Source: Candidatus Avoscillospira stercoripullorum (lineage in GTDB: Bacteria; Bacillota; Clostridia; Oscillospirales; Oscillospiraceae). Taken from it: a stretch of DNA of 13,650 nucleotides. Below are positions 7,622-13,650 of the stretch, one piece after another. Position 1 is the first letter of the stretch. Each line of letters starts with the position of its first letter. A program made the translations under genes and the position numbers. Below the pieces are notes generated by a model, which saw only the letters and a list, made by a program, of their open reading frames with translations, had not been told where the DNA came from and did no database searches. The stretch lies in contig DVGD01000061.1 in the NCBI GenBank assembly GCA_018712905.1, forward strand, positions 1 to 13,650, written 5' to 3'.

Positions 7622-7873
7622 GGGATCATACTATGGCTGAAAAAGCTGAAGCGATTGGCCGGACAATCACTCGTATATGCGAAATCAATAGCGTTATCTG
7701 CCGGTTACGCAAAAGGCAAGTTAGCAGGACATGAAAAGCCCGGAAGAAAGTATTTTGTACAGAAAGACGGGAAGAAATCAGAGCGCAATGGGGATGGCGT
7801 GCCGATAAAAGGGCGTGGAGAGCAGATATTAGCGCACAATTCTAGTCAGATGTTTGTACAAACTTTGGAATAG
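7622..7873 (+). pseudogene. Unrecognised ORF remnant without a credible start
   Basis: One frame is open from before 7622 to a TAG at 7871-7873. It would encode a basic, Lys/Gly-rich stretch containing KLAGHEKPGRKYFVQKDGKK. There is no ATG in a sensible position and no Shine-Dalgarno sequence before the in-frame TTG at 7655, and the upstream terminator excludes it from the transporter operon. Codon use and composition differ from the neighbouring genes. I do not recognise the family. It may be an internal fragment of a lost gene or simply an open frame in non-coding DNA. Confidence 0.3.
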
Positions 7874-7928
7874 TCTTCATACTGGTCTTCGTATGAGCTT
7901 AAGTGCCGATCAAATGGCATTGGCATAG
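7833..7928 (+). pseudogene. Decayed coding tail, copy A (recombinase-like C-terminus?)
   Basis: A short frame ends SLHTGLRMSLSADQMALA-stop (TAG 7926-7928). It matches copy B (8026-8175) in the pattern L-H-x3-R-x2-L-S-A-x-Q-M and ends in the same ALA-stop. Several codons differ only synonymously (CGT/CGC, TTA/CTG, AGT/AGC, GCC/GCT), which argues for past coding rather than a chance DNA repeat. It lacks the insertion that separates QM from ALA in copy B. There is no start codon or binding site. The recombinase guess comes from copy B. Confidence 0.4.
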
Positions 7929-7930
7929 TC

Positions 7931-7969
7931 ATAATCAAAACCGTCAGAAAAGTTTAACTTTTCTGACGG
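7931..7969 (-). terminator. Perfect palindrome A, minus-strand terminator form
   Basis: CCGTCAGAAAAGT and ACTTTTCTGACGG (7941-7969) make a 13-bp stem with a 3-base loop. On the minus strand it is followed by TTTTGATTAT, the same tail that follows the tRNA-Ala terminator (palindrome B). No intact minus-strand gene ends here, so it looks like a duplicated copy of the tRNA-downstream terminator. The plus strand has only TT after the stem. Confidence 0.6.
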
Positions 7970-7986
7970 TTCAGACTGTCGAGAAA

Positions 7987-8019
7987 CCCTAGTTTTGCCT
8001 GAGCAAAACTGGGGTTTTT
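7987..8019 (+). terminator. Rho-independent terminator-like hairpin inside the remnant region
   Basis: CCCTAGTTTTGC (7987-7998) pairs with GCAAAACTGGGG (8003-8014) across a CTGA loop: 12 bp with one G-U pair, followed by TTTTT on the plus strand. The gene it once served is gone; copy A of the coding tail lies just upstream on the same strand. Confidence 0.65.
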
Positions 8020-8025
8020 ACGTAA

Positions 8026-8175
8026 ATAATTGGAAATGAGCAATTCAAAACAAATCAAATACGAAGGATCCGCCGGATTGACGTCTACCGAGGATATCGG
8101 CTGCATATTGATTTCCGCGTGGATCTGAGCGCTTATCAAATGGAAACTTTTTCAGATCGAAGAGCGCTGGCATAA
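8026..8175 (+). pseudogene. Decayed coding tail, copy B (recombinase-like C-terminus?)
   Basis: A frame open from 8026 (a TAA precedes it at 8023-8025) runs to TAA at 8173-8175. It encodes about 49 residues including RRIDVYRGYRLHIDFRVDL and ending RRALA. The pattern R-I-D-V-x-R-G-Y-x-L-x-I-x-F resembles the closing beta strands of large serine site-specific recombinases as I remember them; this is a tentative match. The rest of the gene is missing, with a terminator-like hairpin immediately upstream. The frame points at the tRNA-Ala gene on the opposite strand, and its stop lies 71 bp from the tRNA 3' end. Third-position G/C use is lower than in the neighbouring genes. Confidence 0.42.
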
Positions 8176-8180
8176 ACAAA

Positions 8181-8226
8181 ATCAAAAAAAGAAGAAGTCC
8201 GAAAAGTTGAACTTTTCAGACTTCTT
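8181..8226 (-). terminator. Rho-independent terminator of tRNA-Ala
   Basis: Read on the minus strand, AAGAAGTC-T-GAAAAGT, a 3-base loop and ACTTTTC-G-GACTTCTT form a 16-bp stem, followed by CTTTTTTTGATTTTG. The one mispair on the plus strand (C8200 opposite A8218) becomes a G-U wobble on the minus strand, which fixes the working orientation. It starts 21 bp after the tRNA 3' end. Confidence 0.85.
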
Positions 8227-8246
8227 TTCCGGCACTTTGCCTTCAA

Positions 8247-8322
<76 letters not shown>

Positions 8323-8374
8323 ATATTCAGTTCCTTGGTGGCTTCGTTTTGTTTACTCCCTCAAGGCGAGATTA

Positions 8375-8402
8375 ATTATATCACATTCTCCGAAAATTGC
8401 AA
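8375..8402 (-). promoter_or_regulatory. Promoter of tRNA-Ala
   Basis: On the minus strand, TTGCAA (8397-8402) and a perfect TATAAT (8375-8380) are 16 bp apart. The start would be near 8368, leaving about 45 nt of 5' leader for processing by RNase P. Confidence 0.75.
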
Positions 8403-8429
8403 GCATTATTTTTGCATTTTTTAAAATTT

Positions 8430-8459
8430 TTTCTGCGGCGGCCAAAGCCGCCGCAGAAA
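8430..8459 (-). terminator. GC-rich hairpin after the GH13 gene, probable operon end
   Basis: CTGCGGCGGC and GCCGCCGCAG (8433-8442, 8447-8456) form a perfect 10-bp stem, extended by TTT/AAA to 13 bp, with a 4-base loop. It starts 5 bp after the GH13 stop codon. On the minus strand it is followed by AAATTTT rather than a clean T-run, so it is an atypical terminator; it may also protect the mRNA 3' end. Confidence 0.5.
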
Positions 8460-8464
8460 TGGCA

Positions 8465-10291
8465 TCAATTGCTCGTCTCCATAGCGCAGAAGCCCATGGA
8501 GGGCAGGCGTGGGTCACCCAGGAGCAGCTTTCCCGGTGGCGCCGCGTACCAGGGCAGGGGAGAGGCGTTGCACCAGAGGGTGACCACTTCCTTGCCATGG
8601 CGGCGGCGGAACACAAAGTGGCCGTCCTGCGCATCCAGCACTTCCACGCTGCCGCGGCGCAGTGCCTCGCTCTGGGATTTCAGCCGCCCCAGGGCGCGAT
8701 AGTGCCCCTGGAGCGCCAGATCCTCCTTGCCCCAGGGATAATACGCCCGGTTAAACGGATCCCGGTAGCCGGTCATGCCGGCCTCGTCGCCGTAGTAGAT
8801 GCACGGCGCGCCCGGAAGGGTGAACTGGAGGAAGGTGGCCAGGCGCAGGCGCGCTTTTCCCATGGCCAGTTGTGCCGCCGTCATGGTGCGCCGCGCCAGA
8901 TCCTCCCGCTCGCCGTCGGTGGGATCCACCAGGGCGGTGAGCGCCCGGGGCACATCGTGGCTGGAGAGGAGGTTCAAGTTGGCGTTGAGCACGGCGGCGG
9001 GATAGTTCTCCGCCAAGGTCAGCACCGCACGGCGCAGCTGCCGTCCGTCGTCCTCACCCCGGGCAAAGGACAAAATGGCATTGCGCCAGGGATAGTTCAT
9101 GACGCTGTCCAGCTGTGCCTCGGTGAAATACCGACGGCGCACGCCGTAGGAGATCTTGTTGGACGCGTCCTCCCAGACCTCGCCGATGAGCAGCGCCTTG
9201 GGGTTGAGTGCCCGGAGGCGCTCGCGCAGCGCCATGAGAAAGTCATCGGGCAGCTCATCCACCACGTCCAGCCGCATGCCGTCGGCACCCAGCCGGAACC
9301 ACTTGGCGATGATGCTCTCGTCGCTGCCGAAGAGATAGTCGATGAAGCCGGGGTCGTGCTTATTGAGGCACGGCAGCGTTTTAAAGCCCCACCAGCTCTC
9401 GTAGTCGTTGGGATAGTGCCGGAACAGATACCAGCTGCGGTAAGGAGAATGGGGATCCGACACGGCGCCGTGGCCGAAGATGTGGTTGGCGTCAAAGTAG
9501 ATGCTGTTGCTGCCGGTGTGGGAGAAGACACCGTCCAGGATGATCTTCATCTCCAGGTCATGGGCAGCATTGCACAGATCCTGGAAGTCCTGGTCGGTGC
9601 CCAGCATGGGATCAATGCGGCTATAGTCGGCAGTGTCGTAGCGGTGGGAGGAGTAGGCCATGAAGATGGGGTTGAGGTAGAGCGCGCCCACGCCCAGATC
9701 ATGGAGATACGGGAGTTTTTCCCGGATTCCCGCCAGATTGCCGCCGTAAAAGTCGTTGTTGAGCACTTCGCCCCGCTCATTGGGACGCCACACCGGGGGC
9801 TCGGAGAGATCCTGGTGGATCCAATAGGGCTGGAGCTTGTCGGTGAGGTCGCACCGACCCACCTGGTGGAAGCGGTCGGGGAAGATCTGATAGAAGACCC
9901 GTCCTTCGTACTCCGCAGGCACCGGGAAGCGGGTGGAGACGCAGCTGAGCTGCCAGTAGCTGCCGGCCTCTATATTGGTGTCCTCGCCCTGCTTCAAGAG
10001 GCGGAACTGCTCGTTGCGGGTGGTGATGCGGAAGTAGTAGTAGAAGAGCCCGGGCTCCTCCAGGGAGAAGAAGAGACGGTAGTACTCATAGGGCTCGGCG
10101 GCGTGATCCCGCTGGAACTCCAGCTCCTGGAATTTCTCGCCGTTTTCCCGCTCCAGCACCAGGATCACCCGCACTGTCTGGCAGGAGCGGGGGATGGCGA
10201 TGGTGAGCTGACAAGTCTCCCCCGGCGTCAGGACGCCGAAGGGGAGCTTGTGGGCGGGGTCGAGGCTGTTATAGAGAATACGCAGTCCCAT
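8465..10291 (-). CDS. GH13 alpha-glucanase, neopullulanase/cyclomaltodextrinase-like
   Basis: A 608-residue alpha-amylase-family enzyme without a signal peptide, so probably cytoplasmic. It should cleave alpha-1,4 (and perhaps alpha-1,6) bonds in maltodextrins, cyclodextrins or glycogen breakdown products. An N-terminal beta-sandwich of about 125 residues precedes the barrel. The four GH13 regions are intact: DGVFSHTG (253-260), GMRLDVVDE (338-346, nucleophile Asp342), EVWED (371-375, acid Glu371) and LLSSHDVPR (441-449, Asp446). RVFYQIFPDRF (131-141) is typical of this GH13 subgroup. Exact specificity (neopullulanase, maltogenic amylase, cyclomaltodextrinase) cannot be told from motifs. The ATG is 6 bp after the glgP stop codon with no Shine-Dalgarno sequence, so translation is probably coupled to glgP. 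Confidence 0.93.
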   Translation of the reverse strand: MGLRILYNSLDPAHKLPFGVLTPGETCQLTIAIPRSCQTVRVILVLERENGEKFQELEFQRDHAAEPYEYYRLFFSLEEPGLFYYYFRITTRNEQFRLLKQGEDTNIEAGSYWQLSCVSTRFPVPAEYEGRVFYQIFPDRFHQVGRCDLTDKLQPYWIHQDLSEPPVWRPNERGEVLNNDFYGGNLAGIREKLPYLHDLGVGALYLNPIFMAYSSHRYDTADYSRIDPMLGTDQDFQDLCNAAHDLEMKIILDGVFSHTGSNSIYFDANHIFGHGAVSDPHSPYRSWYLFRHYPNDYESWWGFKTLPCLNKHDPGFIDYLFGSDESIIAKWFRLGADGMRLDVVDELPDDFLMALRERLRALNPKALLIGEVWEDASNKISYGVRRRYFTEAQLDSVMNYPWRNAILSFARGEDDGRQLRRAVLTLAENYPAAVLNANLNLLSSHDVPRALTALVDPTDGEREDLARRTMTAAQLAMGKARLRLATFLQFTLPGAPCIYYGDEAGMTGYRDPFNRAYYPWGKEDLALQGHYRALGRLKSQSEALRRGSVEVLDAQDGHFVFRRRHGKEVVTLWCNASPLPWYAAPPGKLLLGDPRLPSMGFCAMETSN

Positions 10292-10297
10292 GGCAGA

Positions 10298-12724
10298 TTA
10301 CAGGTGCCAGATGTTTTCGGCGTACTCCCGCACGGCGCGATCCGCCGAGAAGATGCCGGCCTTGGCGATGTTTACCAGGGACATGGCGGTGAAGGCAGTG
10401 CGGTTGGGGTAGGCGTTGGAGATATCCTGCTGGGCGCGGGCATAGTCCTTGAAGTCGGCGATGGTCATGAAGCCGTCGGCCACGCCGAAGCGGTTGGTGA
10501 GGAGGCTGGCCACCAGGTCGTCGTACCGCTGGCCGAGGACGCCGCTGGTGAGCATGCGCAGCACCTGCTCGAGCTCGGGGGTAAGGAACTCTCTGGGGTT
10601 GTAGCCGCGGCGCCACAGCGCCTCCACTTCCTCGGCGGTCATGCCAAAGAGGAACATGTTCTCATCGCCCACCTGCTGGTGGATCTCCACGTTGGCGCCG
10701 TCCAGGGTGCCCAGGGTCACGGCGCCGTTGATCATGAGCTTCATGTTGCCAGTGCCGGAGGCCTCCTTGCCGGCGATGGAGATCTGCTCGGAGATATCGG
10801 CGGCGGGGATGATGATTTCGGCCAGGGAGACCTTGTAGTCCTCCAGGAAGATGACCTTCAGCTTATCGCGCACCTGGGGATCGGAGTTGACCAGATTGGA
10901 GGTGGCCACGATGAGGCTGATGATCTGCTTGGCGCGGATATAGCCGGCAGACGCCTTGGCGCCGAAGAGGAAGGTCCGCGGCGGGAAGGGCATGGAGGGG
11001 TTCTCTTTGATCTTGTTGTAGAGATAGAGAATGTGCAGCACGTTGAGAAGCTGGCGCTTATACTCATGGAGCCGCTTGATCTGAATGTCGAAGATGGAGT
11101 CGGGGCTCACGTACACGCCGTTGGCCTTGGCCACGTAGTCGGCCAGGCGCACCTTGTTCTCGTGCTTGATCTGCTGGAGCTGCTCGAGGACGGTCTTGTC
11201 ATCGTGGTACTTCATGAGCTTCTCCAGCTCGTTGGCGTCCTTGAGGAAGCCGTCGCCGATGAGCTCACGGAGGAAGCTGGTGAGGCCGGGGTTGGACTGG
11301 CAGAGCCAGCGGCGGTAGGCGATGCCGTTGGTCACGTTGGTGAAGCGGTCGTTGTCCAGCACGTAGTAATCCCGGAAAATGCCCTGCTCGAGAATCTGGG
11401 TGTGCAGGGAGGAGACACCGTTGATCTTGTGGCAGCAGGCCAGGCACAGATTGGCCATGCGCACCTGGCCCTCGGCGATGACGGCCATATAGTTGAGCTT
11501 GCCCCAGTCGCCGGGATAGACCTTCTGGAGGTCGATCATCAGCCGACGATTGATCTCAGCGGTGATGGAGTAGATGCGGGGCAGCTGCTCGCGGAAGAGA
11601 TCCACGCTCCAGCGCTCCAGCGCCTCGGACATGACAGTGTGGTTGGTGTAGGAGAGGGTGCGGCAGGTGATGTCCCAGGCCTCATCCCAGTCATAGTCGT
11701 TCTCATCCACCAGGATGCGCATGAGCTCGGGCACGCACAGGGCGGGATGGGTGTCGTTGATGTGGATGGAGACCTTGTCGGGCAGGTTGCGGTAGGTCTT
11801 ATACTGCTTGTAGTGAACGCTCAGGATGCTCTGCAGCGACGCAGACACCAGCAAATACTGCTGCTGCAGGCGCAGCCGCTTGCCGGAGAGGTGATCGTCG
11901 GCGGGGTAGAGTACCTTGGAGATGGTCTGCGCCATGGTGTCCTGCTCCAGGGCGCGGACGTAGTCGCCGCGGGAGAAGGCGGCCATGTCGAAGCTGTGGG
12001 GCTGCTCGGCGCTCCAGAGGGTCAGCTTGTTCACCTTGTCGGTACCGTAGCCGGAGATATAGAGGTCGTGGGGCACGGCCATAACCTTCTGGTAGCCCAC
12101 GTGCGCCACGCGGAACTTGCCGTTGTCCATCCACTCCTGGGTCTCGCCGCCCAGACGCACTTCCACAGCGTCGTCCTCGCGGGTCTTGAGCCACACGTCG
12201 CCCATGTCGAGCCAGTCGTCGGGGAATTCCATCTGCCAGCCGTCCACGATCTTCTGCTTGAAGATACCGAACTCATAGCGGATGGAGAAGCCGGTGGCGG
12301 GGTACTCTAGGCCAGTGAGAGAGTCCATATAGCACGAGGCGAGGCGACCCAGGCCGCCGTTGCCGAGGCCGGCGTCGGGCTCCATGGCGCAAAGACGCTC
12401 CAGGCTGAAGCCCAGATCGGAGAGGATCCCGTCCACTTCCTTGAGGATGCCCATATTATAGAGATTGTTGCGCAGGGAGGTGCCGACCAGGAACTCCATG
12501 GACATGTAGTAGACCTGCTTGCGCTCCTGCTCCCGCACTTCCCGCTGGAAGGCGCGGTTGCGGTCGGCCAGTTCCTCGCGGATGTAGGCACAGACGGTCT
12601 TATAAGCCTGCTTCTCGGTGGCTTCACTGAGGCTGCACCCGAAGGTGCGGTTGCACATGGCTTCCAGCGCTTCCCGCGTCTTAGAGCGGGGCGCGGCGGC
12701 GCGGCTCTTATCTTTCTTTTCCAT
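10298..12724 (-). CDS. glgP: Glycogen/maltodextrin phosphorylase
   Basis: PLP-dependent phosphorolysis of alpha-1,4-glucan ends to glucose-1-phosphate (GT35), cytoplasmic. The 808-residue length matches the family (E. coli GlgP 815, MalP 797). Visible motifs: MSMEFLVGTSLRNNL (about 74-88), DAGLGNGGLGRLASCYMDS (117-135) and the PLP signature EASGTGNMKLMINGA beginning at 654, with the Schiff-base lysine at 662. All key residues look intact. The N-terminus is short and basic and has no mammalian-type regulatory phosphorylation segment that I can see. GGAGGT sits only 3 bases before the ATG, a tight spacing. It lies between glgA, from which a terminator separates it, and the GH13 gene 6 bp downstream. 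GlgP and MalP cannot be separated on motifs; the neighbouring glgA favours a glycogen role. Confidence 0.96.
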   Translation of the reverse strand: MEKKDKSRAAAPRSKTREALEAMCNRTFGCSLSEATEKQAYKTVCAYIREELADRNRAFQREVREQERKQVYYMSMEFLVGTSLRNNLYNMGILKEVDGILSDLGFSLERLCAMEPDAGLGNGGLGRLASCYMDSLTGLEYPATGFSIRYEFGIFKQKIVDGWQMEFPDDWLDMGDVWLKTREDDAVEVRLGGETQEWMDNGKFRVAHVGYQKVMAVPHDLYISGYGTDKVNKLTLWSAEQPHSFDMAAFSRGDYVRALEQDTMAQTISKVLYPADDHLSGKRLRLQQQYLLVSASLQSILSVHYKQYKTYRNLPDKVSIHINDTHPALCVPELMRILVDENDYDWDEAWDITCRTLSYTNHTVMSEALERWSVDLFREQLPRIYSITAEINRRLMIDLQKVYPGDWGKLNYMAVIAEGQVRMANLCLACCHKINGVSSLHTQILEQGIFRDYYVLDNDRFTNVTNGIAYRRWLCQSNPGLTSFLRELIGDGFLKDANELEKLMKYHDDKTVLEQLQQIKHENKVRLADYVAKANGVYVSPDSIFDIQIKRLHEYKRQLLNVLHILYLYNKIKENPSMPFPPRTFLFGAKASAGYIRAKQIISLIVATSNLVNSDPQVRDKLKVIFLEDYKVSLAEIIIPAADISEQISIAGKEASGTGNMKLMINGAVTLGTLDGANVEIHQQVGDENMFLFGMTAEEVEALWRRGYNPREFLTPELEQVLRMLTSGVLGQRYDDLVASLLTNRFGVADGFMTIADFKDYARAQQDISNAYPNRTAFTAMSLVNIAKAGIFSADRAVREYAENIWHL

Positions 12725-12821
12725 ACTACCTCCAAATTAACTCAAAAGATTCGCCGGAAGTCTCTTCCAGCAGGTGAATCCCTTCCCTATAAGGATAGAC
12801 AAAAATATCTCGCTGCAAAAC

Positions 12822-12857
12822 AAAAAATGCAGAGGCTGCCTTTTGCAGCCTCTGCAT
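12822..12857 (-). terminator. Rho-independent terminator of glgA
   Basis: ATGCAGAGGCTGC (12827-12839) and GCAGCCTCTGCAT (12845-12857) form a perfect 13-bp stem with a 5-base loop. On the minus strand it is followed by TTTTTTGTTTTG. It lies about 60 bp after the glgA stop codon, so glgP, about 100 bp further on, probably has its own promoter. No convincing -35/-10 pair stands out between 12725 and 12821. Confidence 0.92.
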
Positions 12858-12919
12858 AGCATAACACACTTTGCCCAGGGTACGCAATTAGCATTTTACC
12901 ATAATTTTGATATGGTATT

Positions 12920-13650
12920 TCACGATAATCCAGTTACTTTTTTAAACATTTCCATGTACGACTGCGCAGGAACCTTCCAACTGACGTCCAAGGACATGTC
13001 GTGCCGCGCCAAATCGTTCCAAGCGGCGCGGTTGTCCTGGTAGAGCGCGATGGAACGGTCGATGGCGTCGAGGAAGTCCTCGCCGTTGTAGCTCTGGAAG
13101 GTGAAGCCGCAGCCCTCGCCGGTCTCGGGGTTGTAGGGCAGGACGGTGTCCTGGAGGCCGCCGGTGGCGTGCACCACGGGCACGGTGCCGTAGTGCATGG
13201 CGATGAGCTGGCTCAGGCCGCAGGGCTCGCTGCGCGAGGGCATGAGGTAGGCGTCGGCGCCGGCGTACATCCGGTCAGCCAGGCCGGGGTCGAAGGCCAG
13301 ACGCACTACCATCCGGCCGGGATACTGCCGGGCAATGGAGGTGAGCGCCTGCTCATACTGCGCTTCACCGGTGCCCACGATGGCCAGCTGCACGGAGCGG
13401 GTCATGAGAGTGTGGCAGATGTAGCACAGTAGGTCGATGCCCTTGTGGCCGGCCAGCCGGGAGACCATTACATAGAGGGGCACGTCGGGCTCGGGATTGA
13501 GTCCCAGCTCCTCCTGGAGAGAGGCCTTGTTCTTGGCCTTCTGCTGGGCCATGGTGTCGGCGGTGAAGTGGAAGGGGATGTGGGGGCTCTTGGCGGGATC
13601 GAACACGGTGGTATCGATGCCGTTGGTGATGCCGAAGAAGGTGCCGGCGC
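12920..13650 (-). CDS. glgA: Glycogen synthase (ADP-glucose type), C-terminal half only
   Basis: Transfers glucose from ADP-glucose to alpha-1,4-glucan ends (GT5), cytoplasmic. The window holds 243 C-terminal codons of a protein that is usually about 480 residues; the N-terminal half lies beyond 13650. The frame enters reading GTFFGITNGIDTTVFDPAK, the linker typical of GlgA, so the true start is outside. Further motifs are SRLAGHKGIDLL (donor-site Lys) and PSRSEPCGLSQL followed by MHYGTVPVVHATGGLQDTV, the GT5 C-terminal nucleotide-sugar site with the retained Glu. It ends VTGLS-stop at 12920. A terminator follows, and glgP continues the glycogen theme on the same strand. Confidence 0.95.
   Translation of the reverse strand, partial: AGTFFGITNGIDTTVFDPAKSPHIPFHFTADTMAQQKAKNKASLQEELGLNPEPDVPLYVMVSRLAGHKGIDLLCYICHTLMTRSVQLAIVGTGEAQYEQALTSIARQYPGRMVVRLAFDPGLADRMYAGADAYLMPSRSEPCGLSQLIAMHYGTVPVVHATGGLQDTVLPYNPETGEGCGFTFQSYNGEDFLDAIDRSIALYQDNRAAWNDLARHDMSLDVSWKVPAQSYMEMFKKVTGLS

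Larger units (their letters stand above)
7475..8246. other. Gene-poor, AT-richer remnant region between transporter operon and tRNA-Ala
   Basis: These 770 bases hold no convincing intact gene. They contain the operon terminator (7575-7610), an unrecognised ORF remnant (7622-7873), two related coding tails (7833-7928 and 8026-8175), a plus-strand terminator-like hairpin (7987-8019) and two related minus-strand terminator palindromes (7931-7969 and 8181-8226). Base composition is clearly more AT-rich than in the flanking genes. The bases between 7475 and 7574 hold only a tiny 16-codon frame from the ATG at 7512, without a Shine-Dalgarno sequence. A decayed mobile insertion beside a tRNA gene is the simplest reading. 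Confidence 0.55.

Noticed and set aside
7954..8139. 61-codon minus-strand frame
   Set aside because: It runs through the hairpin at 7987-8014 and is opposite the better-supported coding tail B; no ATG with a ribosome binding site.
7941..8226. CRISPR-like repeat array
   Set aside because: Only two related palindromes about 250 bp apart, diverged, with no regular spacers; they are explained as terminators.
8459..12310. 1283-codon open frame on the plus strand, antisense to glgP and the GH13 gene
   Set aside because: It is the mirror of two well-supported genes with heavy G/C third positions, which removes stop codons from an antisense frame. The product is low-complexity and rich in Gly, Val, His and Leu, and there is no Shine-Dalgarno sequence.
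12774..13043. 89-codon plus-strand frame over the glgA 3' end
   Set aside because: It contains the glgA terminator hairpin and then runs antisense to glgA.

Overview
The window looks like chromosomal DNA from a GC-rich Clostridia, probably of the Oscillospiraceae/Ruminococcaceae type. The pointers are a T-box riboswitch, a type III glutamine synthetase, an unlinked PhoR-like kinase, heavy G/C use at third codon positions, and an intergenic palindromic repeat of a kind I recall from that group. The family assignment is an inference. Neither end of the window is a natural boundary: the first and last genes are both cut.

Positions 1-4072 (minus strand) form a nitrogen-assimilation block. A consensus promoter (4044-4072) leads into a roughly 300-nt leader that reads as a T-box with an AAC (asparagine) specifier. 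Next come asnB (glutamine-dependent asparagine synthetase), a 124-bp gap holding a double-hairpin repeat, and glnN (type III glutamine synthetase, 3' end missing). GlnN makes the glutamine that AsnB spends, so one uncharged-tRNA(Asn) signal could set both.

Positions 4073-7610 (plus strand) start with an intergenic region holding two dyads, a possible short terminated transcript and a Pho-box-like direct repeat. A PhoR-like sensor kinase with no adjacent response regulator follows, then a Na+/phosphate cotransporter with a C-terminal PhoU domain, and a strong terminator. The pair suggests phosphate sensing and uptake.

Positions 7611-8246 are AT-richer, have no intact gene, and look like a graveyard. 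They hold an unrecognised ORF remnant and two diverged copies of a unit made of a coding tail that may come from a site-specific recombinase, a short spacer and a terminator palindrome. The second copy's palindrome is the terminator of tRNA-Ala(GGC) at 8247-8322 (minus).

Positions 8430-13650 (minus strand) form a glycogen block: glgA (C-terminal half only), a terminator, glgP (glycogen/maltodextrin phosphorylase) and, 6 bp further on, a cytoplasmic GH13 neopullulanase/cyclomaltodextrinase-like enzyme. GlgA builds the polymer, GlgP releases glucose-1-phosphate, and the GH13 enzyme handles branched or short oligosaccharides. Most of the window is ordinary metabolism. The least explained parts are the T-box without a U-tract, the region upstream of the kinase, and the remnants beside the tRNA.
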